DNA of 35,890 nt from Rhodoferax sp. (GTDB lineage: Bacteria; Pseudomonadota; Gammaproteobacteria; Burkholderiales; Burkholderiaceae_C), in the NCBI GenBank assembly GCA_020048795.1, contig JAIFMA010000039.1:1-35890 (forward strand), in the 5' to 3' direction. The first letter of the stretch is position 1; each line of letters opens with the position of its first letter. The position numbers and the translations under genes are program-made. Shown one piece after another: positions 8,939-16,732 of this stretch. The notes beneath the pieces were generated by a model, which did not search any database, had not been told where the DNA came from, and saw nothing but the letters and a program-made list of their open reading frames with translations.

Positions 8939-10418
8939 TGCCAGACTCCGGGGACGTTGAAACCGGTGAAAGTGTTTTGGACGCCGCAGCATAGGACTGC
9001 GTTTGCCGCATACCCACGATGATCCCCATCAAAATGATCAGCCCAGCAAGCAACAAACTGCCGCATGTCAGTATAAACAAGTGGTCGCGTGACACCACGA
9101 ATTGCAGCGGACTTGCCGGAACGACCTGCACGCTATCCTCTGACCCAATTGATCGCTCTGAGGGAAGACCGGTAGAGACAATGGCAATCAACGCACAGGC
9201 GGCGAGCAGGGTGACCAGATTGCGTGGGCCTTGGCAGATCAGATCGATGGCAAGAAACAGTGCCAACGCAGCTTCCATGGGCAATTGCAGCCAGCCCAGA
9301 ACAATGCCGACAAAGCCGACATTGGTCAGACTGTCCTGGCCCGCGGAGGCAAATGAAGCAAGCGTTGAACCAATAAAAACCAAGCCCATGTCAGCGACAG
9401 TCAGATGGAGGTTGTAGAGGTTGGCCACAAACGTGGTTAAAAGTACATAGTACAGTGCAGAGCCGGCACGCAGATAAACCGAGGCGGTTGGAACAACAAA
9501 CTCCACAATTCCCCGACTAAAACCGAGTCTGGCACTCATGGCTTCGATCATGTGGGGAATGGTCGCTGTCGTGCTTGAAGATACCAGGCTAACCAGCATC
9601 GGTGCCTTGAGGTGGTGTAAGACCTCAGCCAAGCCGTGGCTGGTTCGTCGACGAACGATGGCGATCAAACCGGCAGACAGCAATATCGCCACAGCAACAA
9701 AGTACGCCAAAAAAACACCCATTGCGCCGACTATTTCGAGGTTCATTGTCGAAAAAATGTGGGCCGCCACTCCGAAAGCGACGACAGGCAGAAGCATGTT
9801 GGCTCGTGCAATGATGATTTCAAGCGTGCGATAAATACCTTCAAACAGTTGATTCACAACGAGACTCTGCCCACGCGTCAGCGCAGCAAAAGCAAGTCCG
9901 AACAACAGCGCGCAGGACAGTATTCCCAACGAGCGTCCTTCCACCAGAACCCGGAAAAAATTGTTCGGAAAGAAATCCGACCAATACCGTTCTACCGATT
10001 TGGGTGCATCGACTCCATTGACAAGGAACATTTCCGTGTTGCTGCCGTCTCCACCGACCTGCAATACAAGCGCTCCCAACTTGGCACGCACCGAGGCATC
10101 CAGATGCGACCCCGGTGAAGCCCACAGGCCCAGTGCCAGTCCGATGCCTGCAGACACGGCTACCATGAGAAAGGCTACCCCAATAATCATCAAAACACGG
10201 CGGACCGGGAAAGGCAAGCCGATCACTTGTCGCAAGCCAAAAAAAGTGGCTACTAGCAATAGCGGGAGTGCCGCCATGCTGACGAGAGCGAGATACACCT
10301 GACCAACAACATAGGCCCAGTTCCCAACATCCGGCAGGTAAACACCCGCCATGCCACCGACCAAAAGGCATAGCAGCAAAGCCACCAAGCTACGTGACAT
10401 CATGGCGAGAAAGTTCAT
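8931..10418 (-). CDS. Divergent dicarboxylate/amino acid:cation symporter (DAACS) family membrane protein, paralogue 1, with C-terminal extension
   Basis: A 495-residue polytopic inner-membrane protein of the glutamate transporter fold. Family landmarks are ALPLLLVATFFGL in TM2, the hairpin-1 motif SSSTTATIP, the TM7 segment reading TASVYLRAGSALYY and the TM8 segment AIDLICQGPRN. By-eye comparison with GltPh shows loss of the NMDGT motif (N310 to L, M311 to R, D312 to A), loss of the VPG of hairpin 2 (ASAGQDS), D394 to Q, N401 to T and D405 to A; only Arg397 remains. Normal Na-coupled aspartate transport is therefore doubtful. About 85 extra residues follow, with one more hydrophobic helix (LFILTCGSLLLAGLIILMGIIV). 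The ATG shares ATGA with the racemase stop. It could be a transporter of other specificity or a sensor. Confidence 0.82.
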   Translation of the reverse strand: MNFLAMMSRSLVALLLCLLVGGMAGVYLPDVGNWAYVVGQVYLALVSMAALPLLLVATFFGLRQVIGLPFPVRRVLMIIGVAFLMVAVSAGIGLALGLWASPGSHLDASVRAKLGALVLQVGGDGSNTEMFLVNGVDAPKSVERYWSDFFPNNFFRVLVEGRSLGILSCALLFGLAFAALTRGQSLVVNQLFEGIYRTLEIIIARANMLLPVVAFGVAAHIFSTMNLEIVGAMGVFLAYFVAVAILLSAGLIAIVRRRTSHGLAEVLHHLKAPMLVSLVSSSTTATIPHMIEAMSARLGFSRGIVEFVVPTASVYLRAGSALYYVLLTTFVANLYNLHLTVADMGLVFIGSTLASFASAGQDSLTNVGFVGIVLGWLQLPMEAALALFLAIDLICQGPRNLVTLLAACALIAIVSTGLPSERSIGSEDSVQVVPASPLQFVVSRDHLFILTCGSLLLAGLIILMGIIVGMRQTQSYAAASKTLSPVSTSPESGNE

Positions 10419-11122
10419 GGCGACTGGTTCCACCTTTTTTCCAGTGCGAACGCCACTGTGGCACGGGCAAGTTCCAAGGCACTGTCAATCAACGTCAGCC
10501 AGCTTGGAACGATGCCACGACTGGCAATCGGAATTTCGGTGCAACCCATGATGATCGCATTTGCGCCCGCTTTGGCAATCATCACCATAGCCATGTCAAG
10601 TAGACGCGAACCCTCCTGGATTTGGCCTGCCTTGACAGCGCGGATACAGGCATCAATTTCATCTTGGCCGGTGTCTGAGTCAGGAATGAGGAAATCGATA
10701 CCCCGTTGGCGCAATGCTTGCTGGTAAAACCCGGACTTTATCGCGCCTCTGGTGGCGAAGATCGCAACTCGGGTATCAGGGGTGGTCGGCACAGCTAAAA
10801 CACAGGCATCTGCAATATGAATAATGGGCGCATGGCTGCGTTCTGCCATTTGAGAATACCAATGATGTGAAGAATTGCAAGGAATTGCAACCACACCGAC
10901 ATCCATTTTGTTGAGTAGATCGATGCCCGCCAGAAGAATCGGCAAGGGATCAGGACCGTTACCCAGAATCGCGCTTGATCGATCAGGAATCTGTGGCGAA
11001 TTCAAGACAATCATTGGAAGATGGTCCTGATCTCTTGAGGCTGGAGTCAACTGGATCACCTTGTTCATGAAGTCAACTGTGGCCGACGGACCCATACCAC
11101 CCAAAACACCGATACACGACAT
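10415..11122 (-). CDS. Aspartate/glutamate racemase family protein
   Basis: A 235-residue cytoplasmic enzyme of the PLP-independent Asp/Glu/hydantoin racemase superfamily. These enzymes swap the alpha proton between two cysteines, converting L- and D-aspartate or glutamate. Both expected cysteines are present: Cys82 in PCNSSH and Cys194 in GCTEIP. The N terminus has the family start IGVLGGMGPSATVDF, and NSPQIPDR matches the substrate-site loop of aspartate racemases. The ATG has AGGAG five bases upstream, in preference to a GTG two codons earlier. It is flanked on both sides by DAACS paralogues (8-base gap upstream, ATGA overlap downstream). Substrate (Asp versus Glu) and direction cannot be told from sequence. 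Confidence 0.88.
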   Translation of the reverse strand: MSCIGVLGGMGPSATVDFMNKVIQLTPASRDQDHLPMIVLNSPQIPDRSSAILGNGPDPLPILLAGIDLLNKMDVGVVAIPCNSSHHWYSQMAERSHAPIIHIADACVLAVPTTPDTRVAIFATRGAIKSGFYQQALRQRGIDFLIPDSDTGQDEIDACIRAVKAGQIQEGSRLLDMAMVMIAKAGANAIIMGCTEIPIASRGIVPSWLTLIDSALELARATVAFALEKRWNQSP

Positions 11123-11130
11123 GATCACTC

Positions 11131-12426
11131 CTAAATCTTAAGTGGTCGTGGACAAATCACCGCAACCGCTGCGGTGTTGCCAATCACCAGTATCAGTGTC
11201 CGTAGCATGTCGCATATAGGATCGACCGCAAGAAACAAAATAAAGGCAGCCTCAAAGGGCAGGCCAATATAGTTGCACGTCATTCCGATCAACGAAACTG
11301 TTACTAGCCCGGTCATCCCGGCAGAAGCAAAACCGGCGAGCACCGAAGCACTCAAAACAACGCCAAGCTCTATCAAGGACAGCGACCGACCGTAAAGCTG
11401 GGCGATAAACAAAGTCGCGCAAACATAATATACAACCGGGCCAATACGCAAAAGAGATATGGTAAGTGGGACCAGAAGCTCCACCCGGGATCTGGCGAAG
11501 CCCAGTCGGTCAGCGAGGCTCTCAATCATGACGGGCATGCAAATGGCGCTGTTGCGGGTGGCCAGGGCCAGGGCAAAGGGACCTCGCAGCGCATCAAGCG
11601 TCTGGCCGGGGGAACTGTTAGATCGCTTCCAGATAACGATGGCGGCCAGGCTCAAAAGTAAAATTGACACCACAAAGAAGGCCAAGACAAATTGTGTCAT
11701 GGCTTTCAAGGGTTCAATCCCCGTCTCGCCCAATTGTGCAGCGCTCATGCAGAACAACACCAGAGGCAACGGAAAGCTGAGCCAATACATCAGCTTCTGG
11801 CAAGCTTGATAGATCGTTTCCAAGGCCTGTGTAAGCCCATCAGCGATGCGCCACGGTACATGCCCGACCGCTAGTCCGAACAAAAGGGCAAATACCAAGG
11901 CCTTGAGTGTTTCGCCATTTGCCAAGGCAGAGAAAATGTTGGTGGGAACCAGGCTCATGACGATCTCGGCAAAACCGACTGACTTTTTCGTATCATCGAT
12001 ACCCACGAGGTTCATGATGGTGTCACTGGCATTGAGGTCATTGCCCACCATTTTCCCGAACGTCTGCATGGTGGTCGTGGATAGATTTTCACCAGGCCGC
12101 ATGATGATCAGCAATGCCGCACCAACGAGAGCCACAAACACTGAAAAGGTTAGGAAAACCAAGGCTACTTGGCCAAGCAATTTGCCAGTGCCACCTTCGC
12201 GCAACAGGCGTTGCAAGCTGAATATCACGGCCGAAACCATAAATGGCAGCGTGATCATCTTTAGCAGGTCAATATAAACATCACCGACCAAATCAAGCTT
12301 GGCGGCACTTCCAGGCTGAATGACGCCAAAGGCGACACCGGCAGCCAGACTGCCGATGACCACCCATGGATTCAGGGCAAATGCGTAAATTTTTTTGGTG
12401 TTCATTGGTAAAGACCTTGAAGTCAT
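11131..12426 (-). CDS. Divergent dicarboxylate/amino acid:cation symporter (DAACS) family membrane protein, paralogue 2
   Basis: A 431-residue inner-membrane protein with the glutamate-transporter fold: ITLPFMVSAVIFSL in TM2, the hairpin-1 segment ATRNSAICMP, TM7 reading TISLLRIGPVVYY, hairpin 2 GFASAGMTG and TM8 AVDPICDMLRT. Compared by eye with GltPh, Asp390, Asp394 and Arg397 are kept, which would allow binding of an acidic amino acid. The cation motif NMDGT is lost (N310 to L, M311 to R, D312 to I, T314 to P), N401 is L and D405 is N. The length is normal for the family. The start shares ATGA with the end of the binding-protein gene; an ATG seven codons later (12405), with AAGGT upstream, is an alternative. 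It is a paralogue of the gene two places downstream, with the same Leu-Arg-x-Gly change. Confidence 0.85.
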   Translation of the reverse strand: MTSRSLPMNTKKIYAFALNPWVVIGSLAAGVAFGVIQPGSAAKLDLVGDVYIDLLKMITLPFMVSAVIFSLQRLLREGGTGKLLGQVALVFLTFSVFVALVGAALLIIMRPGENLSTTTMQTFGKMVGNDLNASDTIMNLVGIDDTKKSVGFAEIVMSLVPTNIFSALANGETLKALVFALLFGLAVGHVPWRIADGLTQALETIYQACQKLMYWLSFPLPLVLFCMSAAQLGETGIEPLKAMTQFVLAFFVVSILLLSLAAIVIWKRSNSSPGQTLDALRGPFALALATRNSAICMPVMIESLADRLGFARSRVELLVPLTISLLRIGPVVYYVCATLFIAQLYGRSLSLIELGVVLSASVLAGFASAGMTGLVTVSLIGMTCNYIGLPFEAAFILFLAVDPICDMLRTLILVIGNTAAVAVICPRPLKI

Positions 12427-13391
12427 TTGCGATCAAGCGCCTTCAACACTTTGTTGATATCCAGTTTTTCGGCGCGTTCAAAGAGAAACTGGTTGACAAA
12501 CGCCAACAGGGCGGTATCCGAGATTCCAACACCAATACCCAGCGTGTCTTCCATGTCTTTGAGCGTCACCGTGCGCATCACCAGAGAGATGGTCGGATCA
12601 GCGAGGAGTAACCGCTTTATCTCAAATTCATCCCGATAGGCAGCCACAATATCGCCTTTGTTAAGGGCCGTCAAAACATCACTCCAGGACGGGAATTCTT
12701 GTACCTTTGCTTTCGGAAAATTCTTTCTTGCGTAGTCTGCGAAAGAAGAGTTGGCGATCACGCCTATGCTGCCGGTGAAATGGCGGATTACCTCGGGCAA
12801 TGGACGACCTTTTGAGAGTTGCGCAAACGTGACCCGGTTAAGAATCAGTGCATGGTTCAGTGTCAAGTAGGGGTTGCTGAATGCGATGGTCTGGGCACGG
12901 GCCAGGGTTCGCGACAACTTGCTGATGGCCAAATCGGCTTCGCCCCTGGCAAGCTGATCAACAACTGCATTGAATGTTGGGGCATCGCGCAATATGCGCA
13001 GCTTGATTTTGAGTTCCTTGGCAATGGCATTTGCTAAATCGACTTCCAAACCTTGCCATTCACCTTTGTTGTCAAAAAAGAATGGCGGTGTATCGACCTT
13101 CAGCATCGCAACAACTAGTTCACCTCGGTTGATAATCCGCGCGATATCGGGTGCCAGCATCCGACCATCTGGCATGCGCACGAGAACCGATTGGGCAACT
13201 GCAACTGGCTGCGCCGCAGCCCCGGGTGTCTCTGTGCCACCTGCAGGTCCCATTGCCTTGACACTTTGGCCAAACGAAAGCATTGGAACTGTCAGGAGGA
13301 GCACAACGATGCAATCCCACAGGATCTTCCGGATATTCCCGAGGTGGTTGCGGCACTGCCGAAGATTTAAGTTTAAAAAGTGGATTGACAT
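12423..13391 (-). CDS. Periplasmic family-3 (amino acid type) solute-binding protein
   Basis: A 322-residue exported protein. A basic, then hydrophobic N terminus (about residues 20-42, CIVVLLLTVPMLSFG) looks like a signal peptide or anchor. A roughly 30-residue Ala/Pro/Gly-rich linker follows. The rest is an SBP_bac_3 domain: RGELVVAMLKVDTPPFFF, GLEVDLANAIAKELKIKLR, VVDQLARGEADLAIS and a C-terminal VGISDTALLAFVNQFL. Such proteins bind polar amino acids for ABC importers or feed sensor proteins. No ABC permease or ATPase is next to it; the next two genes are a DAACS transporter (ATGA overlap) and a racemase. A binding protein teamed with a secondary transporter or with the secretion complex would be atypical (inference). 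The ATG has only a weak ribosome site. Confidence 0.85.
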   Translation of the reverse strand: MSIHFLNLNLRQCRNHLGNIRKILWDCIVVLLLTVPMLSFGQSVKAMGPAGGTETPGAAAQPVAVAQSVLVRMPDGRMLAPDIARIINRGELVVAMLKVDTPPFFFDNKGEWQGLEVDLANAIAKELKIKLRILRDAPTFNAVVDQLARGEADLAISKLSRTLARAQTIAFSNPYLTLNHALILNRVTFAQLSKGRPLPEVIRHFTGSIGVIANSSFADYARKNFPKAKVQEFPSWSDVLTALNKGDIVAAYRDEFEIKRLLLADPTISLVMRTVTLKDMEDTLGIGVGISDTALLAFVNQFLFERAEKLDINKVLKALDRK

Positions 13392-13409
13392 AGTGCTGAA
13401 CGGTAATCT

Positions 13410-13619
13410 TCAGGGGACAGGCGATGGAGCTGAACCTGTCACAAGGGCTGGAGCAGCAATTCGTGAGGAGACTTGAGGTACAACAGCCGCCGATGGCTGC
13501 TGACCCAGCTGTTTGCCAATTTCGACGCCCATTAGAAAAAGTAGTATGAAAAGCAACAACAGGCAAGAGACTGCAATGGCAATCATCCTGGATGTCATGG
13601 TAAATACGTATTGCGCCAT
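13410..13619 (-). CDS. Small single-pass membrane protein, unknown function
   Basis: A 69-residue protein. After a short N terminus comes one strong hydrophobic helix (MIAIAVSCLLLLFILLFLMG, residues 12-31), then a Gly-Lys-Gln segment and an Ala/Val/Pro/Ser-rich tail that is probably periplasmic or cytoplasmic depending on topology. No family is recognised. It lies between the PAAR-like gene (7-base gap) and the solute-binding protein gene (18-base gap), so it belongs to the operon. The Ala/Pro-rich tail resembles the linker of the next protein in style. ATG codons at 13619 and 13598 are both possible starts. Because of its short length there is some risk that it is not translated, but gene spacing supports it. 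Confidence 0.6.
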   Translation of the reverse strand: MAQYVFTMTSRMIAIAVSCLLLLFILLFLMGVEIGKQLGQQPSAAVVPQVSSRIAAPALVTGSAPSPVP

Positions 13620-13626
13620 AGTTCTA

Positions 13627-14016
13627 TCAGGGAATCATTTCTGTAAATTGACCCGGTACAACGATCTGAATCACACCACCCCAGGCACACATGAGCTTGG
13701 AAGTATTCTGCAGACTAGGTATGTTACCCAACAAAACCGTTGGAGCACCAATTATCCACGGAGCAGGCGTGACCGGAATACATGGCATAGGGGTAAGAAC
13801 GCCGAGTGCCGCCGCGGTAGCGGCCGCGACCATCGGATTTGATGGGCTGTTGCACATCGCAAATGTCGGTATATTGAGCATCGGCACATGGTCCATGATG
13901 TTGGCAGCCGGCATGCTGCTAGTTAACACACGATTTAAAGGAAGAACAACGAGACTCGTCGGTGCTGCCCCAAAACTGCACTGCAGCATGGCACCGTTAC
14001 AGACATGAAAGGCCAT
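13627..14016 (-). CDS. PAAR-like protein (DUF4280 type), T6SS spike tip
   Basis: A 129-residue protein matching the DUF4280 'PAAR-like' family from memory. It starts MAFHVCNGAMLQCSFG, has the conserved middle NIPTFAMCNSPSNP, the PMPCIPVTPAPW turn and a C-terminal LMCAWGGVI strand. Several Cys residues recur in these motifs. PAAR proteins sharpen the VgrG spike and may carry effectors; here there is no toxin extension. It follows the MORN-like gene after two bases and lies two genes downstream of vgrG, as expected for a spike-loading unit. PAAR repeats of the classical type (Pro-Ala-Ala-Arg) are not evident, hence 'PAAR-like'. Confidence 0.82.
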   Translation of the reverse strand: MAFHVCNGAMLQCSFGAAPTSLVVLPLNRVLTSSMPAANIMDHVPMLNIPTFAMCNSPSNPMVAAATAAALGVLTPMPCIPVTPAPWIIGAPTVLLGNIPSLQNTSKLMCAWGGVIQIVVPGQFTEMIP

Positions 14017-14018
14017 AA

Positions 14019-14780
14019 CTACCCCCCACGAACGAGTTTTTCCAGACTTTTCATGAAGCCCGGCTGTGGTTGAGAAGCCACCAATTCCGATCCGTTTTGA
14101 TCAAATCGACGGGCGACACCCACCGGCTTACCTTTGCGGTACTCGATTTCTTCGAGAACCTGGCCATTGGGCCAAAAACGCCTTAGCACGCCGTTGAGCA
14201 CATTTGCGCGATACTGCGCGGACTGTGTCGGAACACCATTGGCACCATAGTCCACTACTTCACCATCCAATAATCCTGCCCGGTAGCGGGCGCGGCGTAC
14301 CACCCTACCTTCGGTCAGGTAAATTGATTCACCTTCCAGTTGACCCGCCACATACTGCATTCTTGCAATGGGTTCACCGGATTCAGCGTAGGCGACAGAT
14401 TCACCTTGCGCAACGCCTTGCACAAACTGCTGCTCCAGCAGGGGTTTTCCACTAGGGTAATTTGTTCGGGTGATGCCATGCGGCAAATCGTTGACGTGTT
14501 CTCTTACCTGGAGTACACCGCCTTTCGCGTCATACAAGCGCAGCGCGCCCTGAAGCTTGCCAGCCTGGTATGTCGCCTCCATGGCCGGCGCATTGGCAGC
14601 ATCATAGATTGCCATGGAACCATCACGCAAGCCGTTGACATAGCTGGTGCGACAAAGCAAGTTTCCTGCATCGTCGAGAACCTCTTGTGTCGCCATTTGG
14701 GCAAGCCCTGGTGCTGCCACAGCAGAGTTGACGACTGGGGAAAGCAATGCAGTGGCGGGTGGGACGGTAAAGGCAAGCAT
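14019..14780 (-). CDS. MORN-like repeat protein (YwqK antitoxin-type repeats)
   Basis: A 253-residue protein built mainly from about eight repeats of 20-24 residues, each with the core 'x-Y-x-x-G-x-x-x-G-x-x-x-x-Y/F', for example YVNGLRDGSMAIYD, YQAGKLQGALRLYD, YRAGLLDGEVVDYG and YRKGKPVGVARRFD. This is the MORN_2 / YwqK pattern. In other bacteria such proteins sit near toxins and are labelled antitoxins, but their biochemical role is poorly known. The first 30 residues are hydrophobic and Ala-rich without a clear signal. The gene starts five bases after the vgrG stop and is followed immediately by the PAAR-like gene, so it may act as adaptor, chaperone or immunity protein for cargo on the spike (inference). 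Confidence 0.75.
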   Translation of the reverse strand: MLAFTVPPATALLSPVVNSAVAAPGLAQMATQEVLDDAGNLLCRTSYVNGLRDGSMAIYDAANAPAMEATYQAGKLQGALRLYDAKGGVLQVREHVNDLPHGITRTNYPSGKPLLEQQFVQGVAQGESVAYAESGEPIARMQYVAGQLEGESIYLTEGRVVRRARYRAGLLDGEVVDYGANGVPTQSAQYRANVLNGVLRRFWPNGQVLEEIEYRKGKPVGVARRFDQNGSELVASQPQPGFMKSLEKLVRGG

Positions 14781-14785
14781 GGCTA

Positions 14786-16732
14786 TCAGTTTATCTTGAC
14801 CAAGCCAGCCTTGGCTACAAGCAAGCCTCCACCGTCCACGGTTTGCATCGCCGAGGCCTTGTTGCTGACCATCACACTCTCGTTGGTCAGGGTGGCACCG
14901 CCCTTGTTGGTGAGGCCAACACCTGCTTCATTTTTGAGATTGACTGCGGCCTTGTTGGTCAGGTTGGTGCCGGCCTCGACATCGACTGACATGGCCGATT
15001 TGATCTTGATGGATCCGGTTACGTCAATGACAAGGTTCCCGGTGACCTTGAGTTCGTAGTTGCCCGTCACTTTGTGCGTGAAATTGGCCTTGTTCGTATG
15101 GGTCTCGTCCCCGGTAACCTCCAATGCACGGGTACCCTTGACCGAGTGAACTTCATTGCCAGTGTCCACCTTGACGGTGCGGTCGCCTTTTTTGACCGTA
15201 TGCAGTTCCGAGCCGGCAATTACCGTCGTGGTTAGATCATTTTCGATCTCGGCGCGCATGTCTTTTTGGGCATGCAGGTAAAGCTCTTCAGAGTCTTTTT
15301 TGTCTTCAAAGCGCATCTCGTTGCCGGCAGAACCTTTCTTGGTGGAACGCGAAAGAACGGTGCTTTGCGATGACAGGGATGGCAATTTGATCGGTGTGGT
15401 TTGCTCGGCGTTATAGACGCGGCCCGACACATAGGGCCTATCGGGGTCACCATCGAGATAACTGACAATGACCTCCTGCCCTATCCGGGGAATATACAAC
15501 GCACCCCAACCCTGCCCAGCCCATGCCTGTGACACCCGAATCCAGCACGAGCTTGATTCATCGGATTTTCCTTTCCTGTCCCAGGGGAACTGAATTTTGA
15601 TTCGCCCATGCGCGTCAGTCCAGATTTCCTCCCCACTTGACCCCACAACCTTGGCGGTGTGATCGCCAAACACGACAGGATGAGGCGTTATTCTTGGTGC
15701 GCGAAACTGCTCAGTGGCCAACAAGACTTCAAAATTGTTGACATAGGTGCCACGGTCAACCCGGTGTTGTACCCGTCGCACCAGATATGACACATTGACA
15801 TCGGCCCGCACATGCTCGGCCAGGGTAAAGGTGGTGCCGGCCAGCAAATGGTGGCAATGACTAGTGCCCTTGCCAATCAAATGCTCCACCTGATGCTCCT
15901 GAACCCGGACTTGTGCCTTCTTTTGCCCGCTGCTGGTTGTCAGGTGCCGTCCCGGATACTCGTAGTCCAGTCCGCGTCCACTCGCGCCGTCAGATTGTGC
16001 GAACAAATCGGTGCTGGGAGTCATGTAATTGAAATCATCGACAGCATGAGACAGCGCCACCAACCGTCTCTCAAGTTCAAACTGCGTGACCGAATCGACG
16101 CGTCGGAAATTGTCACCTTCGCTTCGAACCACCAGGCTTGCCATGTTCGGGCAAGTGGTATAAGCCGCTTTGCTGTCAGCCAGCACCAGCGTGTGTGCTC
16201 CGTCACTGAAGGTGAACCAATAGAAAATTCCCTCGTCCTCCATCAGTCTGGAAATGAAGTCGAAGGCTGTCTCATCATAACGCACGCAGTATTCACGCGC
16301 GGTGTATGAGCCGGTGATATCGGCAGCCTGGAAGGCCACTCCAAATTCGCCAAGCACTGCCTTGATGATGTCTGGAACAGTCTGGTTTTGGTAGATCACC
16401 CGATCTCGCCCCAGCGTCAGCAGCCACATTCTGGGCACCAGTTCTGCCGAGTAGAGGGCAAAGTCAACGGCGCTTCCCAAGTAAGTGAACCTTGAGATGA
16501 TGCCGTTGAAAAAGCGCGACGGCCCGGCTACCTGCTGCAACTTGACCGTCGCCGAAGTGCCGACCACGGCCGACCCCTGAATACTGCCATCCTCCGAGCG
16601 CATTGTCAGCGTGAAGTGGAAAAGCTCAGACAGTGCCTCGGTGCCCCAGAAGCTATTGAGCAGCAGCTTTTCCGGCCCGAGCGAAGTGGTCACGCCAAGA
16701 AAGGCATCGCCTTGGGTATAGCCTTCTCTCAT
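14786..16732 (-). CDS. vgrG: Type VI secretion spike protein VgrG (TssI)
   Basis: A 648-residue protein with the full VgrG layout. The N-terminal gp27-like part includes LSELFHFTLTMRSED, FFNGIISRF, the YCVRYDETAFDFISRLMEDEGIFYWF run (shown here only by its ends YCVRYDE and EGIFYWF) and HHLLAGTTFTL. The gp5 OB-fold has the landmarks GRIKIQFPWD, CWIRVSQAWAG and GDPDRPYVSGRVYN. A C-terminal beta-helix of short repeats (VTGNYELKVTGN, then LTNKAAVNLKNEAG) ends at VKIN. There is no toxin domain after the spike, so cargo must be bound non-covalently. The ATG shares ATGA with the clpV stop. Confidence 0.95.
   Translation of the reverse strand: MREGYTQGDAFLGVTTSLGPEKLLLNSFWGTEALSELFHFTLTMRSEDGSIQGSAVVGTSATVKLQQVAGPSRFFNGIISRFTYLGSAVDFALYSAELVPRMWLLTLGRDRVIYQNQTVPDIIKAVLGEFGVAFQAADITGSYTAREYCVRYDETAFDFISRLMEDEGIFYWFTFSDGAHTLVLADSKAAYTTCPNMASLVVRSEGDNFRRVDSVTQFELERRLVALSHAVDDFNYMTPSTDLFAQSDGASGRGLDYEYPGRHLTTSSGQKKAQVRVQEHQVEHLIGKGTSHCHHLLAGTTFTLAEHVRADVNVSYLVRRVQHRVDRGTYVNNFEVLLATEQFRAPRITPHPVVFGDHTAKVVGSSGEEIWTDAHGRIKIQFPWDRKGKSDESSSCWIRVSQAWAGQGWGALYIPRIGQEVIVSYLDGDPDRPYVSGRVYNAEQTTPIKLPSLSSQSTVLSRSTKKGSAGNEMRFEDKKDSEELYLHAQKDMRAEIENDLTTTVIAGSELHTVKKGDRTVKVDTGNEVHSVKGTRALEVTGDETHTNKANFTHKVTGNYELKVTGNLVIDVTGSIKIKSAMSVDVEAGTNLTNKAAVNLKNEAGVGLTNKGGATLTNESVMVSNKASAMQTVDGGGLLVAKAGLVKIN

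Noticed and set aside
14786..15100. Toxin domain at the VgrG C terminus
   Set aside because: The end is only the repeating spike beta-helix (LTNKA-type repeats) and stops at VKIN.
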